Assembly (NCBI RefSeq): GCF_900070365.1
Contig: NZ_LN850107.1
Location: forward strand, 5,084,001-5,148,000
Source: Alloactinosynnema sp. L-07
GTDB taxonomy: Bacteria; Actinomycetota; Actinomycetes; Mycobacteriales; Pseudonocardiaceae
DNA length: 64,000 nucleotides
Direction of reading: 5' to 3'
A program made the position numbers and the translations under genes. Of the stretch, positions 8,872 through 17,886 are shown piece after piece; the stretch's first letter is position 1; each line of letters opens with the position of its first letter. The notes below the pieces were generated by a model. It worked only from the letters and a program-made list of their open reading frames with translations, was not told the DNA's origin and made no database searches.

Positions 8872-10415
8872 CGGTAGATCCCTTCCACAGACCACTTCTT
8901 GTCTTCCCGGACGAGCAAGAGCGCGTCCTGACTGTCTTCTTCGGACTGTTCGGCCAGCAGCACCTGCAGTCGCGCGCGACGGCGGGCCGACGCCGGGTCC
9001 CACCAGCGCTCATCGGCGGCCCACGGCCCCGACCAGCCGACGACCACGCGCGGTCTGCCGTCGAAGGTCACGCTCACGGGGGCTCCGGTGAGGCGGAAGC
9101 GGCCCGTGACACCGACCTCGACTCCCGCTTCGTCCACGACCGTCACCGGCAGCGGGGTCGCCGGGACGACGGCGGGCGACGGCGCGGGGAGGCGGCCCGG
9201 CCAGGGGCGGTCCGGCGGGGCGGGCGGGGCGCGCTCGTCGCCCCAGGGGACGAGGTGGACCTGGTCTGCGGGGCCGCGGCCGCCGCTGAGGATCGGGGTC
9301 AGAACGGCGTCGGGGCCGAGGAGACCTTGGACGTGGACCATGGCGCGGCCCGCGCGTTCGGCTCGTTCGTCGTGGCCGCCTTGCCAGAGGCCCAACTGCA
9401 GGGCGCGGCCGTCGACGAGTTCCTCGGGGTCGAGCCGCAGGAGCGTGACCCCCGCCGACGGGCGGCCCGCGCCGCGCAGCCAGCCGTCGAGCTGCCAGCG
9501 GACCCGGTCGGCGATGCCGGACGGGGTGAGCGGCTCGGCGCAGCGCCAGCCGCGGTCGTGGGTCTCGCCATTGGCGGTGCTCGCGTGGATGCGCAGACGG
9601 GTGCAGGCCAGACCGTGCGCGGCCAAGCCCGCGTGCAGGCGCTCGGCGAGCTCGCGGGCGACGAACGCGGCGGCGTCGACCCGGTCGATGGGCGGGTCGG
9701 GATGGTGGGTGACGGAGAGGTCGACGGGCGGGCGCCTGCGCGCCGGGGGACGTTCCTCCAGACCTCGGGCCAAGCGATGGGCGAGCCCGGCGTCGGCGCC
9801 GAATCGGGAGGTGACGTCGCCGGGGCTCAGTGCGGCGAAGTCGCCGAGGGTTCGGATGCCGAGTCTGCGGAGCAGGTCGACCAGTTCCGGTCTGCCGTCC
9901 AACTCGCCGATGGCCAGCGGGGCAAGGAATTCGGGGCTGCCGCCCGGCGGGACCAGCTTGCCGCGGTGGGCGGCCAGGGTGGCGGCGAACAACCCATCGG
10001 CGACGCCGACCTGGCATTCGGCGCCCGTCCGCGCGGCGACCTGGTCGATGAGCCGCTCGGCGGCGGCCGCCACGGAACCGAAGTAGCCCACCGGACCGCG
10101 CGCGGGAACGGCGACGACCCCGGGCCGCACCACCTCCACCCCCACCGCCAACTCCTCGACGGCGGCGGCCACCGGTTCGAACTGGCCCGCGTCGCGGTCG
10201 AGGTCGTCGGGGAAGACGACGAGATCGGGACAGCGTCCTTGGGACTCGCGGCGGCGCATCCCCCTGCGCACGCCCTCGGCGCGCGCACCTGCGTTGACAC
10301 AGATGACCCGGTTCGCCGCGACCACGGCGGCCGGGGTGTCCAGCGGCAGCCCGACGACCGTGCTCGCGGCGACGACGGGCCAGTCGGGGCACCAGACGAC
10401 GAGGAGTTGGGTCAC
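8868..10415 (-). CDS. imuB: ImuB, inactive Y-family polymerase-like mutasome scaffold
   Basis: 515 residues from a GTG at 10415. The start LLVVWCPDWPVVAA is the ImuB signature; the Y-family palm follows (GYFGSVAAAAERLIDQVAARTG) but without the paired acidic catalytic residues of active DinB polymerases. QLGLW in the C-terminal half matches the beta-clamp binding motif (QLPLW in mycobacteria). The last ~100 residues form a separate C-terminal module (ADERWWDPASARRRARL). It bridges ImuA', DnaE2 and the clamp. In-frame ATGs at 10427 and 10439 lie inside the LexA box and -10 element; the promoter layout favours 10415 on a leaderless transcript. Confidence 0.95.
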   Translation of the reverse strand: MTQLLVVWCPDWPVVAASTVVGLPLDTPAAVVAANRVICVNAGARAEGVRRGMRRRESQGRCPDLVVFPDDLDRDAGQFEPVAAAVEELAVGVEVVRPGVVAVPARGPVGYFGSVAAAAERLIDQVAARTGAECQVGVADGLFAATLAAHRGKLVPPGGSPEFLAPLAIGELDGRPELVDLLRRLGIRTLGDFAALSPGDVTSRFGADAGLAHRLARGLEERPPARRRPPVDLSVTHHPDPPIDRVDAAAFVARELAERLHAGLAAHGLACTRLRIHASTANGETHDRGWRCAEPLTPSGIADRVRWQLDGWLRGAGRPSAGVTLLRLDPEELVDGRALQLGLWQGGHDERAERAGRAMVHVQGLLGPDAVLTPILSGGRGPADQVHLVPWGDERAPPAPPDRPWPGRLPAPSPAVVPATPLPVTVVDEAGVEVGVTGRFRLTGAPVSVTFDGRPRVVVGWSGPWAADERWWDPASARRRARLQVLLAEQSEEDSQDALLLVREDKKWSVEGIYR

Positions 10416-10419
10416 ATGT

Positions 10420-10435
10420 TCGAACATACGTTCGA
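10420..10435 (-). promoter_or_regulatory. LexA box (SOS operator) of imuB
   Basis: TCGAAC-ATAC-GTTCGA, a perfect match to the actinobacterial LexA consensus TCGAAC-N4-GTTCGA. It overlaps the -10 element of the imuB promoter, so bound LexA would block polymerase directly. Confidence 0.9.
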
Positions 10436-10451
10436 ACATGTGGGGTGTCAA
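10423..10451 (-). promoter_or_regulatory. Sigma-A promoter of imuB
   Basis: On the minus strand TTGACA (10451-10446), a 17-bp spacer and TATGTT (10428-10423). The predicted start of transcription at about 10416-10415 coincides with the imuB GTG, implying a leaderless message. The promoter lies just after the imuA' stop at 10459. Confidence 0.75.
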
Positions 10452-10458
10452 ACGGGGC

Positions 10459-12381
10459 TCATGCCAGGCGTCGGGTGGGGAAGAGAGGGGGCGGGACGGC
10501 GGGGCGATCGCCTTGGAGGGTGATGGGGAGACGGAACGGGCGAGCAGCCGAGCCGCGCCCCTGGATGTGGACGTCGACCGCGCGGGCGCGGAGCTGGCCG
10601 TGGCCCACGCCCAGGCCGGACCAGCGTCCGCCCGAGCATCGCAGTTCGAGATCCGCGCCCGGCCACTGACCGAAAGCGATGAGAGCGGCGTCGCGGTGGC
10701 GGGCCCTGGCGGAAAGACGGCGGGCATGGGCGTGGCTGATCCGCGGGGCGGCGACGGCGACGATGTCGAACCCGTCGAGCAAGGCTGCGGTGACACCCAC
10801 GATGTCCGCACCCGGTTTGGCCACCAGCGCGAGCCGGTCGACCGCCACCCCGAGCTCGGCGGCGGCCAGGACGCCCAGATCGGGGATGCCGACGAGGGCC
10901 GCCCAGGAGCCGTGGGCGGTCGCCTCGGCGAGAAGCGCCAACAGAAGCGCGGCGGAATCCTGGACGGCGACGGTGCCGCCGGGCCGGAGGCCACCCCAGG
11001 GAAAGAGCGGGGCGAGATCGGCGCGGACGGGAAGGACCCGCGGCTGGGCAACGGATGGCCCAGCCGCCCGAAAGGCGCGACGCGGAGAGTCGGCAGATGA
11101 ATCCCAGACGCGGGCCGGATCGGAGGCCGGGCTCGCGGGTGCGGACATCAAGGCACGCGGCGATACACCGGAAGCCGTGGGCGCTGGCGCCAGAAAGGCA
11201 CGGGGTGGCGAATCGACGACAGGCGGATCGGATACCCAGGCACGCGGCGGCGAATCAAGGCAAGACGGATCAGTCGGTGGCGAATCGGCACCAAGTGGAT
11301 CAGGCGCCCAGGCACGCGGTGGCGAATCGGGCACCCAGACACGCGACGGCGCGTCGGCCGGTGCGCTTCCCGGCACGGGCGGCCAGACACGCGACGCGAC
11401 GGAAGCAGGCGGAGTAGCCCGGGACACGGATGCGGATGCAGGCGACGACGCGGCAGAGGCCGTTGGAGCATCCCCAGGGACGGACGTCAGGAGGACCCGC
11501 GGTGGCGAGCCCGAGACAGACGTCGGCGAGACCGAGGCGAACGGGGGCGGGACCGAGGCAAGCGTAGGCGAGACAGGCGAAGGCGAGCCCGAGGCAGACG
11601 TCGGCGAGACCGGGGAAAGCGGAGGCGAGGCAGACGGTGGCGAGATCGAAACACGCAGGCCGCTGCGACGCTGATCACTGCCGGGCTCGACCCGGTCGCC
11701 AAGCCCGCCACCCCGCCCGCGATCGAGGTGGCCCTGGAACCCCCGAGGCGGCGGCGAACCCGTGGCAAGCGCAGGCGAACCCGAGGCGGGCGGAGGCGAG
11801 TCAGGGACGGATGGGCCCGCGGAAGGTCGGGCCGGAGCGGTGCGGGCGGGAAGTGTGCTGCCTCGGCGGACCGGCAGGATGCGTTCCAGCGCGGCCAGGC
11901 GAGCCAAGGGGTCGGCAGGGGGACTCGCACGGGACGACGACTGCTGGGCGAGGTTGATCGGAGTGGAGACGCTGACCGGGAAAGCCCCAAAGGTCCCGAC
12001 CGGCGAAGAACCAACCAAAGCAGGGTCGGCTGGCGAAGTCCCGAGCAGCGGGACCGACACAGGGTCGACCGGCGAAGAACCGACCAACGAGACCGGCACA
12101 GAGTCAACCGGCGAGGTCCCGACCAACGAACCCAAAGCAGGGTCAACCGGCGAAGTCCCGACCAACGAACCCGAAGCAGGGTCAACCGGCGAAGAACCGA
12201 CCAACGGGACCCCCATCGCCGCAAGGGGGACCGGGGAAGTTCCGACCAGCGGGGCCCGCGTCGAGCCAGGGGCGGCCGGTGGCGTCAAGCACGGCGGGGT
12301 GATCGGGAGTAACCCACCCGACGGTGGGGTGCTGGCTGCTCCCGGGTTCTTCCCCGCGCCGAAAGCAGCCAGCGACCGCAC
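10459..12381 (-). CDS. imuA': ImuA' with a very long Ser/Pro-rich N-terminal extension
   Basis: About 640 residues, where mycobacterial ImuA' is about 240. Only the last ~190 residues look like ImuA' (LAPLFPWGGLRPGGTVAVQD, then SWAALVGIPDLGVLAAAELG and VHIQGRG). They resemble a RecA fold, but the P-loop Lys/Thr is absent. The remainder is low-complexity Ser/Pro/Val sequence, including 13-residue repeats (LVGTSPVDPALGS). GTG at 12381 is preferred because GGGGAGG lies 8 bp upstream; GTG at 12390 is the alternative. It is the first gene of the SOS operon and is proposed to recruit ImuB/DnaE2 to the clamp. Confidence 0.85.
   Translation of the reverse strand: MRSLAAFGAGKNPGAASTPPSGGLLPITPPCLTPPAAPGSTRAPLVGTSPVPLAAMGVPLVGSSPVDPASGSLVGTSPVDPALGSLVGTSPVDSVPVSLVGSSPVDPVSVPLLGTSPADPALVGSSPVGTFGAFPVSVSTPINLAQQSSSRASPPADPLARLAALERILPVRRGSTLPARTAPARPSAGPSVPDSPPPASGSPALATGSPPPRGFQGHLDRGRGGGLGDRVEPGSDQRRSGLRVSISPPSASPPLSPVSPTSASGSPSPVSPTLASVPPPFASVSPTSVSGSPPRVLLTSVPGDAPTASAASSPASASVSRATPPASVASRVWPPVPGSAPADAPSRVWVPDSPPRAWAPDPLGADSPPTDPSCLDSPPRAWVSDPPVVDSPPRAFLAPAPTASGVSPRALMSAPASPASDPARVWDSSADSPRRAFRAAGPSVAQPRVLPVRADLAPLFPWGGLRPGGTVAVQDSAALLLALLAEATAHGSWAALVGIPDLGVLAAAELGVAVDRLALVAKPGADIVGVTAALLDGFDIVAVAAPRISHAHARRLSARARHRDAALIAFGQWPGADLELRCSGGRWSGLGVGHGQLRARAVDVHIQGRGSAARPFRLPITLQGDRPAVPPPLFPTRRLA
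11998..12265 (-). repeat. 39-bp tandem repeats inside imuA'
   Basis: At least four consecutive units encode LVG(S/T)SPVDPxxxS, 13 residues each, plus diverged copies at both ends. Unit DNA is highly similar from copy to copy, so it is a recent, slippage-prone expansion within a DNA-repair gene. Confidence 0.85.
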
Positions 12382-12482
12382 CGCGTACACCTCCCCACGT
12401 TCGCCGCGTACCGCTCAATACGCGGGTTGCCGTGGGGAGACGGCGGTCGGGGGCGAGTGGCCTCGACTCCACCCGATCCCGT

Positions 12483-12498
12483 TCGAACATCTGTTCGA
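12483..12498 (-). promoter_or_regulatory. LexA box (SOS operator) of imuA'
   Basis: TCGAAC-ATCT-GTTCGA, a perfect LexA consensus palindrome. It sits immediately downstream of the -10 element at the expected transcription start, about 100 bp before the imuA' start codon. Confidence 0.92.
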
Positions 12499-12506
12499 CA
12501 AGACCG

Positions 12507-12534
12507 AGCATACCCGCCCCGCCGCCGCTGTCAA
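12507..12534 (-). promoter_or_regulatory. Sigma-A promoter of the imuA'-imuB-dnaE2 operon
   Basis: On the minus strand TTGACA (12534-12529), a 16-bp spacer and TATGCT (12512-12507), within the purH-imuA' gap. Near-consensus elements combined with a perfect LexA site give a strong, tightly repressed SOS promoter. Confidence 0.8.
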
Positions 12535-12546
12535 CCAGAGCATGCC

Positions 12547-14115
12547 CTAGTGGGCGAAATGCCGTGTCCCGGTCAGGTACACCGCCACTCCGGCGGCCTC
12601 CGCCGCGGCGATGACCTCGGCGTCGCGAACCGAACCTCCGGGCTGGACCACGGCGCGGACACCGGCTTCCAGCAGGACTTCCAGGCCGTCCGGGAACGGG
12701 AAGAACGCGTCCGAGGCGGCGACCGAGCCCGCTGCCCGGGTGCCCGCGCGGGCGACCGCGAGGCGGGCGGCGTCGACGCGGTTGACCTGGCCCATGCCGA
12801 CCCCGACCGTGGCGCCCTCGTGGGCGAGCAGGATGGCGTTGGACTTCACCGCGCGGCAGGCTCGCCAGGCGAACGCCAAATCAGCCAGGGTCGCGTCGTC
12901 GGCGGGGGTGCCGGTGGCCAGGGTCCACTTGGCCGGGTCGTCACCGTCGGCGTCGATCACATCGGCCGTCTGCAGGAGCAGACCGCCGGAGACCGGGCGC
13001 AGTTCGGCGCCGCGGCGGACCGGTTCGGCGACCAGGATGCGGACGTTCTTCTTGCGGCTGAGGACGTCCACCGCGCCGTCGGCGTACGAGGGCGCGACGA
13101 CGACCTCGGTGAACACCTCCGCGACCTGCTCGGCCATGGCAACGGTGACCTCGCGGTTGGCCGCGATCACCCCGCCGAAGGCGCTCTGCGGGTCGCACGC
13201 GTGGGCATCGCGGTGTGCCGCTGCGATGTCCACTTCGGACACCGCGATGCCGCACGGGTTGGCGTGCTTGATGATCGCCACGCACGGCGACTCGTGGTCG
13301 TAGGCGGCGCGCCAGGCGGCGTCGGCGTCGACATAGTTGTTGTACGACATCTCTTTGCCGTGCAGCTGCGTCGCGGTGGCCAGGCCGCGCGAGCCGTCGC
13401 CCTGGGCGTACAGGGCCGCGCGCTGGTGCGGGTTCTCGCCGTAGCGCAGCACGTCGGCGCGCTGCCAGGTGGCCCCGACCCAGCCGGGGAAGCCCGAGCC
13501 CTCGTCGTCGGGGGCGAGCATGCTGCCCATCCACGACGCGACCGCGACGTCATAGGTCGCGGTGTGCCGGAAGGCGTCGACAGCGAGCTTCTGCCGGTCG
13601 GCCAGGGTGAAGCCGCCCGCGTTGACCTCGGCGAGCACCCACTCGTAGCGCGTCGGGTCGACCACGACCGCGACGCTGCCGTGGTTCTTGGCCGACGCGC
13701 GCACCATCGCGGGTCCGCCGATGTCGATCTGCTCGACGCACTCGTCCACCGACGCGCCCGAGGCAACCGTCTTCACGAACGGGTACAGGTTCACCACCAG
13801 CAGGTCGAACGCGGCGATGCCCAGCTCGGCGAGCTGCGCGACGTGCGCGGGGTTGCGCGTGTCGGCGAGCAGGCCCGCGTGCACCCGTGGGTGCAGGGTC
13901 TTCACCCGGCCGTCGAGCGACTCGGGGAAGCCGGTGACCTCCTCGACCGGTGTGACCGGCACACCGGCGTCGGCGAGGGTCTTCGCGGTGCCGCCGGTCG
14001 AGACGATCTCGACCCCGGCCGCGTGCAGGCCGGTCGCCAGCTCGAGGAGACCGGACTTGTCCGACACGCCGATCAACGCCCGGCGAACCGGTTTGCGCTG
14101 GGCTGAGTCCGTCAC
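12547..14115 (-). CDS. purH: Bifunctional AICAR transformylase / IMP cyclohydrolase
   Basis: 522 residues, typical length. The N-terminal MGS-like domain (IMP cyclohydrolase: [23 protein letters not shown]) is followed by the AICAR transformylase domain with IIKHANPCG and [10 protein letters not shown]. It performs the last two steps of IMP synthesis in the cytoplasm. The GTG start overlaps the purN stop by 4 bp (GTGA), so the two are translationally coupled. The purN-purH order behind a PerM-like gene is conserved in mycobacteria. Confidence 0.97.
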   Translation of the reverse strand: MTDSAQRKPVRRALIGVSDKSGLLELATGLHAAGVEIVSTGGTAKTLADAGVPVTPVEEVTGFPESLDGRVKTLHPRVHAGLLADTRNPAHVAQLAELGIAAFDLLVVNLYPFVKTVASGASVDECVEQIDIGGPAMVRASAKNHGSVAVVVDPTRYEWVLAEVNAGGFTLADRQKLAVDAFRHTATYDVAVASWMGSMLAPDDEGSGFPGWVGATWQRADVLRYGENPHQRAALYAQGDGSRGLATATQLHGKEMSYNNYVDADAAWRAAYDHESPCVAIIKHANPCGIAVSEVDIAAAHRDAHACDPQSAFGGVIAANREVTVAMAEQVAEVFTEVVVAPSYADGAVDVLSRKKNVRILVAEPVRRGAELRPVSGGLLLQTADVIDADGDDPAKWTLATGTPADDATLADLAFAWRACRAVKSNAILLAHEGATVGVGMGQVNRVDAARLAVARAGTRAAGSVAASDAFFPFPDGLEVLLEAGVRAVVQPGGSVRDAEVIAAAEAAGVAVYLTGTRHFAH

Positions 14116-14726
14116 GGGATGCTCACCTTTCGTCCGTCCACGGTGTATCCGTCGCGCGCCATCCTGGTGACCACGTCGACCAGGAGCCGCCGCTCCACCG
14201 TCTTGATCCGTTCATGCAGGGTGGCCTCGTCGTCGCCCGCCGCCACGGGGACGGCTTCCTGGGCGATGATCGGGCCGGTGTCGATGCCGCTGTCGACCAG
14301 GTGCACCGTGCTTCCGGTGACCCGGACGCCATGGGCGAGCGCGTCGGCGACCGCGTGCGCGCCGGGGAACGACGGCAGCAGCGCGGGATGGGTGTTGACC
14401 ACCCGGTTGGCGAACCGGTCGAGGAACCGGGGCCCGAAGATCTTCATGAAGCCCGCGGAGACGACCAGGTCGGGCTCGTGCGCGGCGACCGCGTCGGTGA
14501 GCGCGACGTCCCAGGCGGCGCGGTCGGCGTGGTCGCCGACGCGCACGGCGAAGCTGGGGATCCTCGCGCGGTCCGCGCGGGCCAGTCCCTCGATGTTCTT
14601 GCGGTCGGCGCCGACCGCGACGATGTGCACGGTGGCCGAGTCGATCAGCGCCTGCAGCAGGGTGCCCGAACCCGAGACCAGGACGACGACCCTGGCCGCG
14701 ACCGCCGGGGAGAACTGGAAACTCAG
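14112..14726 (-). CDS. purN: Phosphoribosylglycinamide formyltransferase PurN
   Basis: GART family: [18 protein letters not shown] (phosphate loop), [26 protein letters not shown] (catalytic Asn/His) and [12 protein letters not shown] (catalytic Asp). It transfers formyl from 10-formyl-THF to GAR. Between the upstream stop codon (14791) and the conserved core there is no in-frame ATG, GTG or TTG. A CTG at 14726 with AGGAG 6 bp upstream gives a 204-residue protein of family length, so I chose it. In-frame GTG 14876 or ATG 14891 would add a low-complexity extension overlapping the upstream gene. Confidence 0.93.
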   Translation of the reverse strand: MSFQFSPAVAARVVVLVSGSGTLLQALIDSATVHIVAVGADRKNIEGLARADRARIPSFAVRVGDHADRAAWDVALTDAVAAHEPDLVVSAGFMKIFGPRFLDRFANRVVNTHPALLPSFPGAHAVADALAHGVRVTGSTVHLVDSGIDTGPIIAQEAVPVAAGDDEATLHERIKTVERRLLVDVVTRMARDGYTVDGRKVSIP

Positions 14727-14790
14727 CGTGGACTCCTGCGCGCGCCGGAACGGGATACGCCCAGCGTAGGCGGTCTGTATTCGATCTTGC

Positions 14791-16107
14791 TCAGCGGCCT
14801 GGTTCGATCTCGTCGGCGGTGTCGTCGGCGGTCTCGTCGGCCTCCTCGGCGACCGGTTCGTCGGGTTCGGTTTCACCCTCGGCGTCGTCATCGTCGGAGT
14901 CCTCAGAGTCCTCAGAGTCGGATTCGTCCGCAGCCGACTCGTCTTCAGGGTCGATGAGACCGATCGGACCCTCCACCACCGGCCGGGGCCCGCCGAACCA
15001 CGCCATCAGCGCCCCTGGGACCGCCACCCAGCACACCAGCGCGAAGGACACCGCGGCCGCGCGCAGGTCTAGCGGGTGGAACGGCCCGCCGCCGAGCGCC
15101 CCGCCCGAACTGCCCGCCAGGACCACGAAACCGAGCCCGACCACGACCGCGGCCACCCCGACCGACCGCATCCGCTCGCGCGGCGACTCGGCCGTTGACC
15201 GCAGCACCCAGCCGACCAGCACCCCCACCGCGGCGGGCAGCGCGAACAGCCCCACCCACCACAGCGCCGCGTGCTCCGGCAGCGCGGCGAGCAGCGGCAG
15301 TGCCGGGACCGGGCCGCCTTCGAACCCCACCGGCGCGATCGACACCGCGCCGAGCGAGAACCCGGGACCGGCCAGGAACGCCGTTCCCGCGATCAGCGCG
15401 TTCGGCAGGTATCCGGCGGACAGCAGCAGCATCCCCAGCGCGCTGCCGGGCCCATCCAGCGCGAAGAACGTAGTAGCCGTCCCGAAGGACATGACCAGCC
15501 CGAACGTCACCAGGAGCGCGCCGCAGGCCAGCAGCGCGGCGACCGCGAGCAGACCCGCCCGCAGCCCGCGCAGCGCCGACTCGTCGACCCGACCCGTCAC
15601 CCAGTCCAGCAGGCCCGACCGCCGGGCGACCCCTACGCTCGCGGCCAGTCCGGACAGCAGCGCGGGGTAGTAGAACCCGGCCAACGGATCCACGGCGACC
15701 GGGCCGTCCATGACCATCGCGATCGTGAGCCCGAACGCGGCGTGCGCGGCGACGACGGCCAGGACGATCTGCCCGGTCTCCCGCGCCCCCCACGCGTCGA
15801 CCCGGTCGGCCGCGCCCGCCGCCGTCCGCCCGACCAGCAGCGTCAGCAGCACGGTCGGCAGCAGCGGCAGCGCGCCGAGTTCGTGGCCTTGGATGATCAG
15901 CGGCACCTGGTGGGCGGCCAGCCAGCCCGGCAGGGCGCCGGTGAGCACCCCGAGGGTGGTGAAGTGCGCGCGGGAGGCGATCGCGGTGACCAGCGCCATC
16001 AGCGCGGCGACGGCGGCGTACCCGGTGAGCAGCGGGCCGAGCGCGGCGACGGCGAGCACCCGCAGGCGTGCCGCGGGTGCGACCGGGTCCACCTCCAGCA
16101 GCGCCAT
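14791..16107 (-). CDS. DUF6350 / PerM-like polytopic membrane protein
   Basis: About 438 residues with around ten hydrophobic segments, then a strongly acidic hydrophilic tail rich in Asp, Glu and Ser (last ~55 residues). Its position between a DUF5336 gene and purN-purH matches M. tuberculosis Rv0955 (PerM, linked to cell division under stress). ATG 16107 (MALLEVD) starts just before the first membrane segment; the frame is open to 16203 and the upstream ATG would add 32 residues. Its exact activity is not known. Confidence 0.85.
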   Translation of the reverse strand: MALLEVDPVAPAARLRVLAVAALGPLLTGYAAVAALMALVTAIASRAHFTTLGVLTGALPGWLAAHQVPLIIQGHELGALPLLPTVLLTLLVGRTAAGAADRVDAWGARETGQIVLAVVAAHAAFGLTIAMVMDGPVAVDPLAGFYYPALLSGLAASVGVARRSGLLDWVTGRVDESALRGLRAGLLAVAALLACGALLVTFGLVMSFGTATTFFALDGPGSALGMLLLSAGYLPNALIAGTAFLAGPGFSLGAVSIAPVGFEGGPVPALPLLAALPEHAALWWVGLFALPAAVGVLVGWVLRSTAESPRERMRSVGVAAVVVGLGFVVLAGSSGGALGGGPFHPLDLRAAAVSFALVCWVAVPGALMAWFGGPRPVVEGPIGLIDPEDESAADESDSEDSEDSDDDDAEGETEPDEPVAEEADETADDTADEIEPGR

Positions 16108-16236
16108 GCCCCCCACTCTGGCATTCGGGTAAGAAGCCACCCGGGGTGCCACGCCGCCGTCAACCGATCCGGTGAACACCTTCACACCCGAACGGGGCGG
16201 CACCGGAAACCCGGTACCGCCCCGTTCGAGAAAGAA

Positions 16237-16866
16237 TTAACCCTGCTGGGGGTAGCCACCCGGCGGGGTGCCCGGCGCCTGGCCGAACTGTCCCGGCGGC
16301 GGCGCGTACGGCTGCTGCGGCTGGGCGAACGGCTGCGGCTGCTGGGGCTGCTGCGCCTGGAACTGGCCGGACGGCGGCGCGTAGCCACCGGGCTGGCCGT
16401 ACTGCGGCTGCTGCGGCTGAGGCTGCGGCGGCTTGATCACGCCCGCCTCGAACAGCAGCGCCAACACCGCTGCGGCGGACTGCAGGATGCCGAAGATCAG
16501 CACCATGATCCCACCGGCCTTGAGCGAGCCGTCGGAAGCGAAGACGGTGAACATGAAGGCCAAGGTGACGCCGAGCGTCACCGCGGCGGACGCGAGGCCC
16601 ACCTTCTTGTCACCGGGCAGGATCACCGGCAGCGCGAGCACGCCGCCGACGAACAGCAGCGCCGGGATCCAGCCGTACGGACTCTCGTAGAAACCGGTCT
16701 CGGCGGCGATCGGCGCGAAGCCGAGGAACAGGTTCAGCAGACCGAGCCCGGCGACCACCAGGTGCAGGATCTGCGCCAGTTCGAGCTTCGGGCGCGCGGG
16801 CCCAGGGGCGTATCCGTGTCCTTGCGGGCCCGGGTAGCCGCCCGGCGCCCCGCCTGGATAGGTCAT
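16237..16866 (-). CDS. DUF5336 membrane protein (Rv0954-like)
   Basis: 209 residues: a Gly/Pro/Tyr-rich N-terminus (YPGGAPGGYPGPQGHG), four membrane segments between ~30 and 145, then a Gln/Pro-rich tail (PQPQPQQPQYGQ). The layout and position match Rv0954, a cell-envelope antigen near the division machinery. A GAGGAG site precedes the ATG. It is separated from sucD by a strong terminator, so it is probably transcribed apart from sucCD. Role unknown; an envelope or septal function is inferred. Confidence 0.88.
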   Translation of the reverse strand: MTYPGGAPGGYPGPQGHGYAPGPARPKLELAQILHLVVAGLGLLNLFLGFAPIAAETGFYESPYGWIPALLFVGGVLALPVILPGDKKVGLASAAVTLGVTLAFMFTVFASDGSLKAGGIMVLIFGILQSAAAVLALLFEAGVIKPPQPQPQQPQYGQPGGYAPPSGQFQAQQPQQPQPFAQPQQPYAPPPGQFGQAPGTPPGGYPQQG

Positions 16867-16950
16867 CGCGTGCTCTCCTCAAGTCGTTCGACGTGCGAAC
16901 CGTCCGACGGATGCGAACACGAAGCGGTTCCGTTACGCCGAGAACAAACT

Positions 16951-16981
16951 GGGGCCGGACGCTACACCAGCGTCCGGCCCC
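16951..16981 (-). terminator. Terminator after sucCD
   Basis: A 13-bp perfect stem (GGGGCCGGACGCT / AGCGTCCGGCCCC) with a 5-nt loop, just past the sucD stop. There is no T-tract, which is usual for actinobacteria. Confidence 0.85.
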
Positions 16982-16993
16982 AAGTTCACCCGA

Positions 16994-17884
16994 TCAGGCG
17001 TTTGCCTGGAACAGCTCCCGAGCCAGCGCGGCGGTCTCGGACGGCGTCTTGCCGACCTTGACGCCCGCGGCTTCGAGGGCCTCCTTCTTGGCCTGCGCGG
17101 TTCCGGCCGAGCCGGACACGATCGCACCGGCGTGACCCATGGTCTTGCCCTCCGGCGCGGTGAAGCCCGCCACGTAGCCGACGACCGGCTTGGTGACGTT
17201 CTCCTGGATGTAGGCCGCGGCCCGCTCCTCGGCGTCGCCGCCGATCTCACCGATCATGACGATCAGCTCGGTCTCCGGGTCGGCCTCGAACGCGGCGAGC
17301 GCGTCGATGTGGGTGGTGCCGATGATCGGGTCACCGCCGATGCCGACCGCCGACGAGAAGCCGATGTCGCGCAGCTCGTACATCATCTGGTAGGTCAGCG
17401 TGCCGGACTTCGACACCAGGCCGATCTTGCCGGGGCCGGTGATGTCGGCGGGGATGATGCCCGCGTTCGACTTCCCGGGGCTGATCAGGCCGGGGCAGTT
17501 CGGGCCGATGATCCGGGTGACGTTGCCCTTGCCGACCGCGTGCGCCCAGAAGTAGGCCGAGTCGTGCACCGGGATGCCCTCGGTGATGACCACGGCCAGG
17601 CCGATCTCGGCGTCGATGGCCTCGATGACGGCGTCCTTGGCGAACTTCGGCGGCACGAAGATCACCGACACGTCGGCGCCGGTGGCCTCCATCGCCTCGG
17701 CGACGGTGGCGAAGACCGGCAGGGACACGCCCTCGATCTCGACCTTGGTGCCCGCCTTGCGCGGGTTCACCCCGCCGACGATGTTGGTGCCGGACTTGAG
17801 CATCCGAGCGGTGTGCTTGGTGCCCTCGGAGCCGGTCATGCCCTGGACGATGACCTTGCTGCTGTCAGTCAGGAAGATAGCCAT
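16994..17884 (-). CDS. sucD: Succinate-CoA ligase, alpha subunit
   Basis: 296 residues. The N-terminal CoA-binding Rossmann domain ([17 protein letters not shown]) and the C-terminal ligase domain with the phosphohistidine motif GHAGAIVSG are both present. With SucC it makes succinate, CoA and NTP from succinyl-CoA in the TCA cycle. It starts 2 bp after the sucC stop, so the two are an operon. Confidence 0.98.
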   Translation of the reverse strand: MAIFLTDSSKVIVQGMTGSEGTKHTARMLKSGTNIVGGVNPRKAGTKVEIEGVSLPVFATVAEAMEATGADVSVIFVPPKFAKDAVIEAIDAEIGLAVVITEGIPVHDSAYFWAHAVGKGNVTRIIGPNCPGLISPGKSNAGIIPADITGPGKIGLVSKSGTLTYQMMYELRDIGFSSAVGIGGDPIIGTTHIDALAAFEADPETELIVMIGEIGGDAEERAAAYIQENVTKPVVGYVAGFTAPEGKTMGHAGAIVSGSAGTAQAKKEALEAAGVKVGKTPSETAALARELFQANA

Positions 17885-17886
17885 TG

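Noticed and set aside
12427..14106. 559-codon plus-strand ORF across purH
   Set aside because: Antisense shadow of purH, with typical Arg/Gly/Val-rich product and no recognisable motif.
15271..17061. 596-codon plus-strand ORF across the PerM-like and DUF5336 genes
   Set aside because: Gln/Arg-rich antisense translation of two real genes; it also crosses the sucCD terminator.
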